Of a DNA stretch of 64,000 nt, positions 40,767-49,849 are shown in pieces. Positions within the stretch are counted from its first letter, which is position 1. Each line of letters begins with the position of its first letter. A model generated the notes under the pieces. That model was given only the letters and a program-made list of their open reading frames with translations, did no database searches and was not told the DNA's origin. Position numbers and translations under genes: made by a program. Origin of the DNA: UBA2979 sp963694535 (GTDB taxonomy: Bacteria; Chloroflexota; Dehalococcoidia; UBA2979); NCBI GenBank assembly GCA_963694535.1, contig CAVODE010000001.1, forward strand, positions 29,388 through 93,387. Reading direction: 5' to 3'.

Positions 40767-43187
40767 ATGTCACATATAGGCCGTAATTCAGACAAGAGAC
40801 CGTTGTCGGAACTGCGGGTGCTCGAAATATCTGACGGAGTTGCTGGCGCGTACGCGGGTCGATTGCTTGGTGATCTTGGCGCTCGTGTCATTAAAGTAGA
40901 AGACGCGACTGGTGTTGGGCTGAGAGCACTTGGACCTTTCCCACTCACTGCACCAGGCGATACAGAGGCCGGCGGATTACATCTGGCGCTCGACGTGGGG
41001 AAAGAATCAATTGTTATCGATTTTCAGGAAACCGTTGATGTTGAGCGGTTAGATAATCTTGTTTCAGCTGTTGATATTGTGCTTCTATCAAGCTCGACTA
41101 AGTTTGATAGAGCTTTGTTAGATCAACAAGTCGCTCTCAGAGATAAAAATCAAGAATTAGTGTTAGGTGTTCATACGCCTTTTGGTACGGACGGCCCCTA
41201 TTCGGACAGATCTTCGAGCGAAATAGTTGACTATGCAATGGGCGGCTACATGTATTTCTCAGGCGATCCAAAACGGGAGCCATTGCTGGCCCCTGGATTC
41301 CAGGGTGAATTTCATGCGGGTATGCAACTCGCATTTGGGGTTATGACAGGCGCATATCACTCGTTAAAGACAGGCAGGGGGCAGACGGTCGAGGTCTCAA
41401 CTTTTGAAAGCATGCTCAATGCACATTCCTGGCTGACAAGTTCATGGACTCACGAGGGAGTAATTCAATCTAGAAAAGATACATGGATCACAAAATGTTT
41501 AGATGGACATGTATTTTGGATGCCTCGTCCGGATCCTCAATTTTTTGCAATGATTGAGCGACCAGATTTAATTGATGACCCTCGACTTGATTCAATGCTT
41601 GAATTCCGAGATGCTGTTCCAGAATATCGAGCAGCTTTTGCTGACTGGGCAAAAAACAAGAAGAAGCAGGATATTTATCATGAGGCTCAAGCGCTTAGAA
41701 TTGCGGTCACTCCGGTTAATGATGCTGAGGACTTACGAAATAGCCCGCAACTTCGAGCCAGAGAATTTTGGCGAACAGTCGATTCACCTGTCGGCAAAAT
41801 CGAGATACCTGGCCCGCCGTGGAATTTCAGCGACGTGGAACTGGGACCAGCATCGCGCGCTCCTCATCTAGGGGAGCACCAGGATTTAGAACTAGAGGAC
41901 CGCCTGCCCAGAGTTTATAGTCAGTCTGTGAGCTCCCTTGAGCTGCCTTTGTCAGGGGTACGTGTTCTTGAGGTTACTGCTAACTGGGCAGGCCCTTTAA
42001 CTGGAAGACACCTTGGTGATTTGGGTGCAGATGTCATAAAGATTGAAGTTGCGAAGAAGCCAGCTACTAGGGCTGTGACCTATCCCGGACAACAGAGTTG
42101 GGACACTGCTCATAACCGTGCCGCCTATTTCAATCTACTGAACCGAAATAAACGTGATCTTGGAGTCGATTTATCTGATCCAGCTGGTCGCGATTTATTT
42201 TTAGACCTCGTAGAGAAATCTGATATCGTGCTCGAAAACAACAGTGCGCGGGTGTTTCCAAGTCTTGGACTTGACTATGAGAATCTTCGTGATCGCAATG
42301 AGGAACTAATCATGTGTTCGATGTCAGGCATGGGACTAGGTGGCCCAGAAATGCAATATTTGGCATATGGCTCAAATATTGAGGCTTCGAGCGGATTTGT
42401 TGCAAGGCTTGGATATTCCGAAGATTCTCTTTTTTCATCGGGCTCTTTTTACGCTGATCCCATCTGCGGCACACATGGGGCGATCGGTCTTGTGGCATCA
42501 CTTTTTTCTCGAGATAGTGGAGCTAATGACGGAGGAGGTCGTTTCATTGATATGTCGCTTCAAGAATCTGGAATTATGTTCAGTACAGAATCAATTATGA
42601 ACCTTCAGATCCGAAATGAAGTCATGGTGCCAGTGGCCAATAAGTCAAGTAGATGGGCGCCTCAGGGTGTATATGCGACGGTCGGTGATGATTGTTGGAT
42701 TTCAATTGCATGTAAAACGGATACGGATTGGGTCAACTTATGTCGGATTATTTTTGAAGATGAGCTGAGTGCGGTTTACATCTTTAAATTTGCTGACATA
42801 TCTGTACGTGAAGAATTTCATGAAGAAATTGACGAATTGATCTCATCGTGGGCGGCAGGACTTAATCATAATGAAGCAACTAAAATTCTCCAAGACGGAG
42901 GAATAAGCGCAGGGCCTGTCTTGCAGAATTGGGAAATAGTGTCAGACCCGCATTTATTCGCCCGAGATTACTTTGTTGACATTGTGCATCCAGATGTCGG
43001 ACATTACCGATGGGATGGATTTCCCTGGAAATTTAGTGAAACTAGAGCTCAAATCCGACGACCTGCACCACTTTTTGGAGAACATACGATAGAAATTTGT
43101 GAAGAGATTGCAGGCTTGAGTCAGGATGAAATTGAACAACTCAAACAATCAGGAGTTGTACAGGATAAGTTGGAACCGGTTACTTGA
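40767..43187 (+). CDS. Fused double CaiB/BaiF-type CoA transferase
   Basis: 806-residue protein formed by two tandem class III CoA-transferase domains (about 10-390 and 395-800). Each half repeats the family landmarks: LEISDGVAGAYAGRLLGDLG and LEVTANWAGPLTGRHLGDLG, then a CoA-binding segment. By eye alignment to CaiB, the second half keeps the catalytic Asp564 (FYADPICG), but the first half has Glu181 at the equivalent position (GEFHAGMQ). The family normally functions as an interlocked dimer, so the fusion may be a covalent dimer with one active site. ATG 40767 is 22 nt after the SDR stop; an earlier in-frame start overlaps the SDR. It is probably co-transcribed with the TPP enzyme. Confidence 0.88.
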   Translation: MSHIGRNSDKRPLSELRVLEISDGVAGAYAGRLLGDLGARVIKVEDATGVGLRALGPFPLTAPGDTEAGGLHLALDVGKESIVIDFQETVDVERLDNLVSAVDIVLLSSSTKFDRALLDQQVALRDKNQELVLGVHTPFGTDGPYSDRSSSEIVDYAMGGYMYFSGDPKREPLLAPGFQGEFHAGMQLAFGVMTGAYHSLKTGRGQTVEVSTFESMLNAHSWLTSSWTHEGVIQSRKDTWITKCLDGHVFWMPRPDPQFFAMIERPDLIDDPRLDSMLEFRDAVPEYRAAFADWAKNKKKQDIYHEAQALRIAVTPVNDAEDLRNSPQLRAREFWRTVDSPVGKIEIPGPPWNFSDVELGPASRAPHLGEHQDLELEDRLPRVYSQSVSSLELPLSGVRVLEVTANWAGPLTGRHLGDLGADVIKIEVAKKPATRAVTYPGQQSWDTAHNRAAYFNLLNRNKRDLGVDLSDPAGRDLFLDLVEKSDIVLENNSARVFPSLGLDYENLRDRNEELIMCSMSGMGLGGPEMQYLAYGSNIEASSGFVARLGYSEDSLFSSGSFYADPICGTHGAIGLVASLFSRDSGANDGGGRFIDMSLQESGIMFSTESIMNLQIRNEVMVPVANKSSRWAPQGVYATVGDDCWISIACKTDTDWVNLCRIIFEDELSAVYIFKFADISVREEFHEEIDELISSWAAGLNHNEATKILQDGGISAGPVLQNWEIVSDPHLFARDYFVDIVHPDVGHYRWDGFPWKFSETRAQIRRPAPLFGEHTIEICEEIAGLSQDEIEQLKQSGVVQDKLEPVT

Positions 43188-43271
43188 TGTCGATGATTTT
43201 GTTAAAACAACACAATGAGAGCGTTGAGAGCTACCATCTTGAAAATATACATATAGGTGAGGAAATAGAAT

Positions 43272-44936
43272 ATGAGTACTGCTCCAGGCGGAATTAGTGG
43301 ATCTGAATTGTTGGCACGTCAAATGAGAGATGAAGGTGTTGAAGATCTCTTTTATATAATGGGTGGCCCGATTATTGAGGTAGCTGGATTCGCTGCGGAT
43401 CAGGGTATAAGAACTATTGATTGCCGACATGAACAGGGAGCGTCATTTGCTGCTCACGGCTACGCCAGAGTTAAGCGTCAGCCGGGTGTATGCCTAGCGG
43501 CATCAGGACCCGCAACTACCAACTTACTAACAGGCATGGCAAACGCCTATCTTGACTGTGTTCCGATTATCGCATTGGGCGGATCCGCATCTTTACGCTC
43601 TCATGACACTGATGCGTTTCAGGAGTATGACCAGTTAGCCATGGCGCGACCAGTAACAAGATGGGCTGCCCGAGTGAATCATACAGATCGGCTCCCAGAA
43701 TATTTCAACATGGCTCGTCGAAAAGCGATCACCGGCAAGCCGGGTCCGACATATCTCGATCTTCCGGGCGAGGTTCTATACGGCCGAGTTGAGCAGGAAT
43801 CTGTATGGTTTCCAAAAGGTGGAACCCCGGCCCCGCGTCCATACCCTGATGAGGGTGAAATCGAAAAAGCAATTGAACTTCTGTCCAAAGCAGAGAGACC
43901 AGTTGTCATTGCTGGTTCGGGAGTATTTTGGTCAGCAGCTGGGGACCAGCTGCGAGAGTTCGTTGAGGCTACTCAGATTCCTTTTTTTACGACCCCTCAA
44001 GCTCGAGGTATTGTTCCAGAAGATCATGATTTGGCCTATTTGGGAGCTCGTGGACAAGCATTTCGAGAAGCAGATGTAATTGTTGTGGTGGGAACTCGAT
44101 TTAACTTCATTATTTCATTTGGACATGCACCTCGATTTGCTCCTGATGTAAAGGTTATTCATATTGACGTAGATGCGAGCGAGCTCGGACATAACCGTCC
44201 AGTCGACGTTCCAATAGCTGCAGATGCCCGTGTTGCACTTACTAAGTTAACAGCAGCAGCAAAAGATGCAGGGATTGGAACGTCCGATAATTGGCGAGCA
44301 CAATTGGCCGAACTTGATGATCGAAAGCGTGAACAAAGCCGGATGTCAGCGGAGAGCGATCAGACTCCGATACACCCGCTGAGGGTAGCTGAGGAGATAG
44401 TTAACTTCGTTGATAGAGATGCAATTATTTCAGTTGATGGTATGGAGACACTTAACTTCGGAAGACAATGGATTCCTTCATTTGTTGAGGGTGCGAGATT
44501 GAATTCCGGACCAAATGGATGTATGGGTGTAGGAATACCTTTTGCAATGGGTGCCCAAGTTGCTGCGCCGGGACGTCAGGTTGTTGCGTTTGTCGGCGAT
44601 GGATCTTTTTTAATGAATATCCAGGAATTTGATACGATGGTTCGTCATAACCTTCCGGTTATTGCCGTCGTCAGCAATAATGGTGGTTGGACTGGTGGTG
44701 ACAACACCACACCTGGTAGAAGTTTGGGTTTTGGCCAGCAATATCACAAAGTGGTTGAGGCACTCGGTGGATACGGCGAGTTAGTAACTGATCCGAACGA
44801 TCTCCACAATGCTTTGGAACGCGCTGCTGAAAGTGGGAAGCCATCTTGTATTAACGTTCATGTTGAAGAGCACGCCAGAGCTACGACTGTTGCGTTTGGT
44901 GGTTATTCTACAATGATGTCTCGATCGGATAGCTAA
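43272..44936 (+). CDS. TPP-dependent enzyme, 2-hydroxyacyl-CoA lyase/oxalyl-CoA decarboxylase/acetolactate synthase-like
   Basis: 554-residue TPP enzyme with the usual three domains. The catalytic Glu54 is in CRHEQGASFAAHGYAR, the middle domain (about 195-330) holds VVVVGTRFNFI-type nucleotide-binding fold, and the TPP-Mg motif is GDGSFLMN (about 442) ending in SNNGGWTGG. Acetolactate synthase, oxalyl-CoA decarboxylase and hydroxyacyl-CoA lyase share this architecture. The upstream CoA-transferase makes the CoA-acting members more likely; this is inference. No IlvN-like regulatory gene is present, so true AHAS is less likely. GAGG lies 10 nt before the ATG. Confidence 0.85.
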   Translation: MSTAPGGISGSELLARQMRDEGVEDLFYIMGGPIIEVAGFAADQGIRTIDCRHEQGASFAAHGYARVKRQPGVCLAASGPATTNLLTGMANAYLDCVPIIALGGSASLRSHDTDAFQEYDQLAMARPVTRWAARVNHTDRLPEYFNMARRKAITGKPGPTYLDLPGEVLYGRVEQESVWFPKGGTPAPRPYPDEGEIEKAIELLSKAERPVVIAGSGVFWSAAGDQLREFVEATQIPFFTTPQARGIVPEDHDLAYLGARGQAFREADVIVVVGTRFNFIISFGHAPRFAPDVKVIHIDVDASELGHNRPVDVPIAADARVALTKLTAAAKDAGIGTSDNWRAQLAELDDRKREQSRMSAESDQTPIHPLRVAEEIVNFVDRDAIISVDGMETLNFGRQWIPSFVEGARLNSGPNGCMGVGIPFAMGAQVAAPGRQVVAFVGDGSFLMNIQEFDTMVRHNLPVIAVVSNNGGWTGGDNTTPGRSLGFGQQYHKVVEALGGYGELVTDPNDLHNALERAAESGKPSCINVHVEEHARATTVAFGGYSTMMSRSDS

Positions 44937-44958
44937 CATTTGTTTCGAGACAACTTAA

Positions 44959-46122
44959 ATGTTAGGTCGATTTGAGGCTGATCTGGAAGATGCGCTCAGT
45001 GAGGGAAAAATTCCCGGGCTTGTCGTTGGTTTGACATCAGGCGAATCTACTCAATATGAGGCTGCATTCGGAATGCGATCGACTCGTACTTCTAGCCCGA
45101 TGACAGTCGATACTGTCTTCAATATTGCGTCTATGACCAAACCAATTGCAGGAGCTGCAATTATGCAGCTGGTTGAAAAAAAGATTTTAGATCTGGATAC
45201 ACCTGCTAGCGCGATTATTCCATATCTGGGGGAAGTCAAAGTATTGGAAGGGTTTAGTGCAACTGGTGAGGCGGTTACCCGCTCACCTAAGAGTTCAATA
45301 ACATTGCGCCATCTACTAACGCACACTTCTGGTTTCAGCTCGGATTGGTGTAATGTCCTTCTAGATCAGTACCTATCGACCACACGGCATCCCAGAATGT
45401 CTACTGGGAAAAAGAAAGCTTTGAAAGTTCCTTTGGTGTTTGACCCTGGTGAGAAGTGGGGATACGGGGTCAGTATAGATTGGGCAGGATTGATACTCGA
45501 AGAAGTAACCGGCATTACTCTTCATGAATATATCAAAATGTATATAACTGATCCATTGGGCATGTTTGATACGACATACTTCCCGTCAGACGAAATGAAA
45601 TCCAGAATGGCATCGGTTCATACACCTCAAATCAATAAAGGCTTTGAGGCCAACGAGCATGTCGCGATATTAGATCGAGAATATTGGGGTGGCGGTGGTG
45701 GCATGTATTCGACCCTCGGCGACTATATGAGATTTATTCGAATGATTCTGAATGATGGCAAGGCAGCTAATTTTGAATTATTTAAGCCTGATACCATCAA
45801 ACTTATGACGCAGAATGCGATGGGAGATAATCGAGTAGAGATGCTCATGTCGGCTGACAAAAATATTGCCAACGACGCAGAATTTTTCCCGGGATTAAAA
45901 AAGACATGGGGGCTTACGTTCCAAATTAATGAGCAAAAAACTCCAACCGGCCGATCTCCGGGATCCTTGAGTTGGTCAGGTATATTTAATACATACTTCT
46001 GGATAGACCCTGAGAGAAATATTGGTGGTGTTTTTCTTTCCCAACTTCGTCCATGGATGGACGTATCAGCGCTCTCTCTCTTTGAGAAATTTGAGACATC
46101 GGTCTATCAAGATTTTGTTTAG
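44959..46122 (+). CDS. Serine hydrolase, class C beta-lactamase/esterase fold
   Basis: 387-residue serine hydrolase. Ser58-M-T-Lys61 (NIASMTKPI) is the SxxK nucleophile; the second-motif Tyr is in WGYGVSIDWAG (Y-G-V rather than YxN), and WGGGGGMYSTLGDYMRF marks the third motif region. There is no signal peptide, so a cytoplasmic esterase or transesterase (EstB/LovD-like) fits better than a true beta-lactamase. It follows the TPP enzyme by 22 nt and converges 4 nt from the next gene. In context it may hydrolyse or transfer an acyl group in the same pathway. Confidence 0.88.
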   Translation: MLGRFEADLEDALSEGKIPGLVVGLTSGESTQYEAAFGMRSTRTSSPMTVDTVFNIASMTKPIAGAAIMQLVEKKILDLDTPASAIIPYLGEVKVLEGFSATGEAVTRSPKSSITLRHLLTHTSGFSSDWCNVLLDQYLSTTRHPRMSTGKKKALKVPLVFDPGEKWGYGVSIDWAGLILEEVTGITLHEYIKMYITDPLGMFDTTYFPSDEMKSRMASVHTPQINKGFEANEHVAILDREYWGGGGGMYSTLGDYMRFIRMILNDGKAANFELFKPDTIKLMTQNAMGDNRVEMLMSADKNIANDAEFFPGLKKTWGLTFQINEQKTPTGRSPGSLSWSGIFNTYFWIDPERNIGGVFLSQLRPWMDVSALSLFEKFETSVYQDFV

Positions 46123-46126
46123 GACC

Positions 46127-47101
46127 TTAGCTGGCACTCCACGGAAGTGATCGAGGTTGCAGGACTTGTCGTAACTCCCCATCAGCGACAACCACGATTA
46201 GATCGAGCATTCCATACATGGAAGGGCTCATTCCTTTTATCGCTGTGGTGACTAGTTCCTGATCTATATGAGTGACGGCAGTGGTGACCACCAGTACTTT
46301 CATATCAACGGTCGACATATCTGATTGTTGTACCTGTTTTAATAACCTTCGGAGATCTCGTCGGACTGGGGTTCCATCATGGGGATCTAGTTCAGGTGGT
46401 GGTGAAATAACAGCCACTCCTGATTTTAGTGTTTCGGGCAGGTGCGAAATAGTCCAATGATCAAAGATGTCTAACTCAGTTAGTTCGCCTTCGCGCAGGA
46501 GCATCGCCCTATCTCGTATCTGAGTCATCATGGATTCTAGTTCTGCTCGCTCTTTTGGTAATCTCGATATTTTATGAGAATCTAAATGAAACGATCCTTG
46601 TACACCGTCAGACAAAGCAAGCCATTCTGTAGAAAAACCTCCTGTAACGGACATGTAGGCGCCCGTATTTTCAAGCTTTGCGAGTGTTACGACTCGAGGT
46701 ATCCTAATTTCTCTTCGCTCATCAGTTGAAATTCCACGCATTCCTTTCAGGAGTTGTAGTCTTAATTCAGATATGTACGGTTCGGTCGACGGCAGTTGGA
46801 CCTTTGGAGGGACCCAAACTGCGTACGCGCCTTCTTCGATACTTTCATCAGAGACCATGTCGTCAGTGAGCAAGCCACCAAGTTGATCGGTTATTGTCGC
46901 ATGTTCAGCCGCGGTCCACAGTTCAGCTATGAATACTCCGATCGTTCGGTTCCGTTGAGTGATTAGTGCGTCAAACCCAATCTCTTCCGCATTTTTTGCC
47001 GGCCGATCCGATGGTCGAAAAGTTCTGTAAAATTTCTCACTCATCCATGCTGCGAGAAGATGGAGGAGAACCATTTGGCTAGTCATTGGTGTTAACGGCA
47101 T
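46127..47101 (-). CDS. Hypothetical protein, 324 aa
   Basis: I do not recognise this protein. It has no signal peptide or membrane helix. The N-terminal half begins MPLTPMTSQMVLLHLLAAWMSEKFYR, then has mixed charge with a PRVVTLAKLENTGAYMSVTGG segment. The C-terminal half has hydrophobic strands (TVDMKVLVVTTAVTHIDQELV and MLDLIVVVADGELRQVL) typical of an alpha/beta fold. It lies 33 nt after a four-helix membrane protein gene on the same strand and likely shares its transcript. Codon use is like its neighbours. The ATGs at positions 1, 6 and 10 are alternative starts. Confidence 0.7.
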   Translation of the reverse strand: MPLTPMTSQMVLLHLLAAWMSEKFYRTFRPSDRPAKNAEEIGFDALITQRNRTIGVFIAELWTAAEHATITDQLGGLLTDDMVSDESIEEGAYAVWVPPKVQLPSTEPYISELRLQLLKGMRGISTDERREIRIPRVVTLAKLENTGAYMSVTGGFSTEWLALSDGVQGSFHLDSHKISRLPKERAELESMMTQIRDRAMLLREGELTELDIFDHWTISHLPETLKSGVAVISPPPELDPHDGTPVRRDLRRLLKQVQQSDMSTVDMKVLVVTTAVTHIDQELVTTAIKGMSPSMYGMLDLIVVVADGELRQVLQPRSLPWSAS

Positions 47102-47134
47102 GATAATTTTCCGGACTGTATCGACAGATTTTCG

Positions 47135-47554
47135 CTATTCAGATGGAGCACTAGATTTTCTGAGAAGCCACGGATCGACTCCGTTTCTTACTAATTGAAC
47201 AATGATGTTGATGTTTAGTCCAAGAAAAAGGAAAACACAGAGTATTTTTACAAGGTTTGCAGGTAAGCCCGAGCCGTGTCCTACACGTTGCAGTACTACG
47301 ACTAGTGCGATGGCTGCAAACAAGGTGATACCTAAACCACCAATCCAATCCCATGACTTGATAAAGCGCGAAAATGCACCAAGAATACCTGCACCAATTG
47401 CAATATTTACAGCAACCCCGCCAAGCAGTGCTCCTAGCATTGATGTGTCATGAAAATTCCATAGATCGAAAGCGGAAAGGACTAACCACATTGCGAGCAT
47501 GGGAGCAGTCATTGCGAATAAAATCCCGATCATGTCACGTTTTTGAAAGCGCAT
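47135..47554 (-). CDS. Small integral membrane protein, four predicted helices
   Basis: 139-residue hydrophobic protein with predicted helices near residues 8-28, 40-62, 70-88 and 100-120. It has no motif I can place. An MRFQKRDM start precedes the first helix, and the C-terminus (about 15 residues) is hydrophilic. It is 57 nt downstream of the SDR at 47612-48376 and 33 nt upstream of the 324-residue hypothetical gene, same strand. A co-transcribed membrane partner for one of these is possible but unproven. Confidence 0.75.
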   Translation of the reverse strand: MRFQKRDMIGILFAMTAPMLAMWLVLSAFDLWNFHDTSMLGALLGGVAVNIAIGAGILGAFSRFIKSWDWIGGLGITLFAAIALVVVLQRVGHGSGLPANLVKILCVFLFLGLNINIIVQLVRNGVDPWLLRKSSAPSE

Positions 47555-47611
47555 CGACTAGACTCCTTTGCTTCTACCATGCTCTCTGATTGCACCCGTG
47601 GGTGCAACAGC

Positions 47612-48376
47612 TTACGTGCCGCTTCTGCTCTGCGCGCCATCGACTGGTAAGGTTGCGCCAATAACCCAGGATGCTCTAGGCGAGGCCAGCCAGACGACTG
47701 CGTCTGCCACCTCTTCAGGTTTGCCGAATCTACCGCCAGGGATTTCAGTGCGAATAAATTCTTCCATCCCCTCTGGATCCGAGATTAGTCTATTCCCCCA
47801 GGAACCGCCTTCAAAGGCAATCGATCCTGGTGCAATATTGTTCACTCTGATTCCTTCAGTCACCCAATCGCGGGCGTAGGCATTTGACAATGCAATTTGC
47901 GCTGCCTTTGACGTTTGGTATTGAGCAGGTCCACCATACTCTCGACCGAAGATTGAAGAAATATTTACTACGGCCGCGTGATTAGATTTCATCAATTCAG
48001 CTTTCAAAGCCTCCATTATCAACAAAGGGGCGAACGTATTGAGTTCGAACGAAGCTCGCCAATTTGCTTCGATCTCCATATTACGAATAGTCGCACCTGC
48101 GTTGTTAACTAATATGTCCACGCCTGATAATCGTTCTTGTGTATATTCTAAAATTTCTAGCGGCGCAGTCGCCTCGGTTACATCACAGGCAAGAATTTCA
48201 ATTTTGGAGGAAGTTATTCCTTCTAATTCATTTTTTGTCTGTTCCAATATTTCTTGGTTTCGCGCCACAAGAAGTAAGTGTGCACCTTCCACAGCAAATG
48301 CCGTAGCTATTGATTTCCCGATACCACGGGATGCGCCTGTGATGACTACGTTACTGTTTTCGAGTTTTAAATCCAT
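47612..48376 (-). CDS. Short-chain dehydrogenase/reductase
   Basis: 254-residue classical SDR. The motif set is intact: TGASRGIGKSIA (cofactor), NNAGATIRN, NISSIFGREYGG (Ser) and YQTSKAAQIAL (YxxxK), then APGSIAFEGGSWGN in the substrate loop. The C-terminus ASWVIGATLPVDGAQ is usual. It reads like 3-oxoacyl-reductase (FabG-like) or hydroxysteroid-type enzymes; substrate not decidable. The start is divergent from the enoyl-CoA hydratase-like gene at 48447 across about 70 nt. Downstream come the two unknown genes. Confidence 0.92.
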   Translation of the reverse strand: MDLKLENSNVVITGASRGIGKSIATAFAVEGAHLLLVARNQEILEQTKNELEGITSSKIEILACDVTEATAPLEILEYTQERLSGVDILVNNAGATIRNMEIEANWRASFELNTFAPLLIMEALKAELMKSNHAAVVNISSIFGREYGGPAQYQTSKAAQIALSNAYARDWVTEGIRVNNIAPGSIAFEGGSWGNRLISDPEGMEEFIRTEIPGGRFGKPEEVADAVVWLASPRASWVIGATLPVDGAQSRSGT

Positions 48377-48446
48377 CGTGAATTAATCCTTTCTATATTC
48401 CATGCTAATTTTCGACTTTTCGGTGCCACTGCGCTACGCTCATCCA

Positions 48447-49196
48447 ATGAGTGTAGAGATAAAAATTATCGAACAGATTGCAATCGTAAGCTTCAGTAAA
48501 GCTACATCCACATGTGGAATTTTTGAATCCGAGTCGCTCTTTAATTCTCTCCAGAATATAGAGCATAACGAGAATATTGATGTTGTTATATTGAAGAACG
48601 TTGAACGGTATGGGACAGAGTGGGATCTAGTATCTGAGCCCCGGGGGAGTAGTATTCAGGGTAAGATTTCTAATCTAGTCGCGGGCATTGACCTCTTATC
48701 ACGTTTCCGACAGCCGGTTATCGCAACTGCCGATGGAAAAACTATTGGCCCTGGAATGGAACTATTTGTATCGGCAGATATTCGACTATGTGATAGTTCA
48801 GCGTTGTTTGGTTTGCAAGGAATTACGGACGGTTTTTTGCCGCTCAGTGGTGCGGGGCAGCGTCTTATTCGAGCAATTGGGCGTTCAAGTTCGCTTAGAC
48901 TGTTATTGCTCGGCGAGCTCATTAGCTCGGATGAATCATTGCGCGTTGGGTTGGTATCTTCGCTCTCAGAAGACACCTTCGATGCGGCACTTGAGCTAGC
49001 GAAAACTATTTCAACTCGCGGACCCTTGGCAATTAGAGCAGCTAAAGAGGCTCTTTATCGAGGAGGTGAGATGACTCTCGCGCAAGGCCTGCGATATGAA
49101 TTAGATTTGACGATTCTGCTACAGTCGACGTCTGATCGAGCTGAGGGTGTCAGCGCCTTTATGCAAAAACGCCAGCCTCATTTCGAAGGTAAATAA
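48447..49196 (+). CDS. Enoyl-CoA hydratase/isomerase-family protein with altered catalytic residue
   Basis: 249-residue crotonase-fold protein. The TIGPGMELFVSADIRLC helix carries the first Glu-type position (GMEL), but where active hydratases have a second Glu (PEVxxG-like), this has GLQGITDGFLPLSGAGQ, so the residue is Gln or lost. The oxyanion loop YGTEWDLV is also atypical, lacking GxxFSAGAD. An isomerase, thioesterase or decarboxylase function within the crotonase family is more likely than hydration. ATG 48447 is taken because it matches family starts (MSVEIKIIEQIAIVSF). An upstream in-frame ATG at 48402 is less likely. Confidence 0.78.
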   Translation: MSVEIKIIEQIAIVSFSKATSTCGIFESESLFNSLQNIEHNENIDVVILKNVERYGTEWDLVSEPRGSSIQGKISNLVAGIDLLSRFRQPVIATADGKTIGPGMELFVSADIRLCDSSALFGLQGITDGFLPLSGAGQRLIRAIGRSSSLRLLLLGELISSDESLRVGLVSSLSEDTFDAALELAKTISTRGPLAIRAAKEALYRGGEMTLAQGLRYELDLTILLQSTSDRAEGVSAFMQKRQPHFEGK

Positions 49197-49310
49197 TCTT
49201 ATTCCAAGAATAAAAAAAGCGACTTATTGGCGCATAGGTTTTCTTTTCTCTGGTCTGTACTATCCTTTACGACAATACATTATCGTGAACCGCAAATAGT
49301 GGGGGTATTA

Positions 49311-49562
49311 ATGAACGTTGTGCTGAATACTGATGAGACAAATGTCGTTCTGGCATTAGTGACATCCCAAATCTTGGACCATCTTGATTTATCAACTGAT
49401 GGGAAGGAATTAATTAGAGGTTGGAGACGAGATCACAATATCGGATCAAGTAGCCTTAATGACTTTGCTGTTGAGTTGAACGAGGCCGTGGGAAATTTCA
49501 TTGACGGCAATACTCGCCGAATGATTCGTCAAAGAGGAAAGATTAAAACTCTCGAGCGTTAG
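49311..49562 (+). CDS. Small hypothetical protein A of a tandem paralogous pair
   Basis: 83-residue protein with no family I recognise. The body (LNTDETNVVLALVTSQILDHLDLSTDGKELI and later SLNDFAVELNEAVGNF) aligns by eye with the protein from the next gene (49598). Shared features are an LDLST/LDMTA-like segment with an Asp-Lys/Gly, a Trp followed by charged residues, and a final helix with a Leu-Asn pair. It is charged and helical without signal peptide. ATG 49311 is used because the paralogue begins at this level; an upstream in-frame start at 49227 adds a hydrophobic segment of doubtful value. Confidence 0.6.
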   Translation: MNVVLNTDETNVVLALVTSQILDHLDLSTDGKELIRGWRRDHNIGSSSLNDFAVELNEAVGNFIDGNTRRMIRQRGKIKTLER

Positions 49563-49597
49563 TGAAAAAAATGCCAATTTATCAAGGAGTACGATAA

Positions 49598-49834
49598 ATG
49601 AAAGTTGAATTTACTGTAGACGAATGCCACCAGATGTTTGAGGCAGTTATCACTAGCCTGAATGATCTCGATATGACAGCGGAAGATAAGTACGCGCTGA
49701 CACACTGGCAAACAAATGATATGAAGCCCGGATCTGTGCTAATGAATCATCTTGCTGAAAAAATTAATAGTGAAGTTCAGGGCCAGCACGATCGTTCAGA
49801 GGTCTCACCTATTAAAAAGCCTGATTGGGCTTGA
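49598..49834 (+). CDS. Small hypothetical protein B of a tandem paralogous pair
   Basis: 78-residue protein related by eye to the 83-residue product of 49311-49562: FTVDECHQMFEAVITS corresponds to LNTDETNVVLALVTSQ, DLDMTAEDKYALTHW to DLSTDGKELIRGW, and MNHLAEKIN to LNDFAVELN. The pair probably arose by tandem duplication. An AAGGAG site lies 8 nt before the ATG. It is followed after 15 nt by an enoyl-CoA hydratase gene, so it is likely in its transcript. Short helical proteins such as these often act as protein-protein adaptors, but that is speculation. Confidence 0.65.
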   Translation: MKVEFTVDECHQMFEAVITSLNDLDMTAEDKYALTHWQTNDMKPGSVLMNHLAEKINSEVQGQHDRSEVSPIKKPDWA

Positions 49835-49849
49835 AACTAATTTGAATTT

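Noticed and set aside
43272..44936. Annotation as acetolactate synthase IlvB
   Set aside because: No IlvN-type regulatory gene and the CoA-transferase neighbour favour a CoA-type TPP lyase, though this cannot be settled here.
49199..49213. Inverted repeat TTATTC-CAA-GAATAA after the enoyl-CoA hydratase gene as a terminator
   Set aside because: The stem is AT-rich and followed by A, not T, on the plus strand; stability is too low to call.
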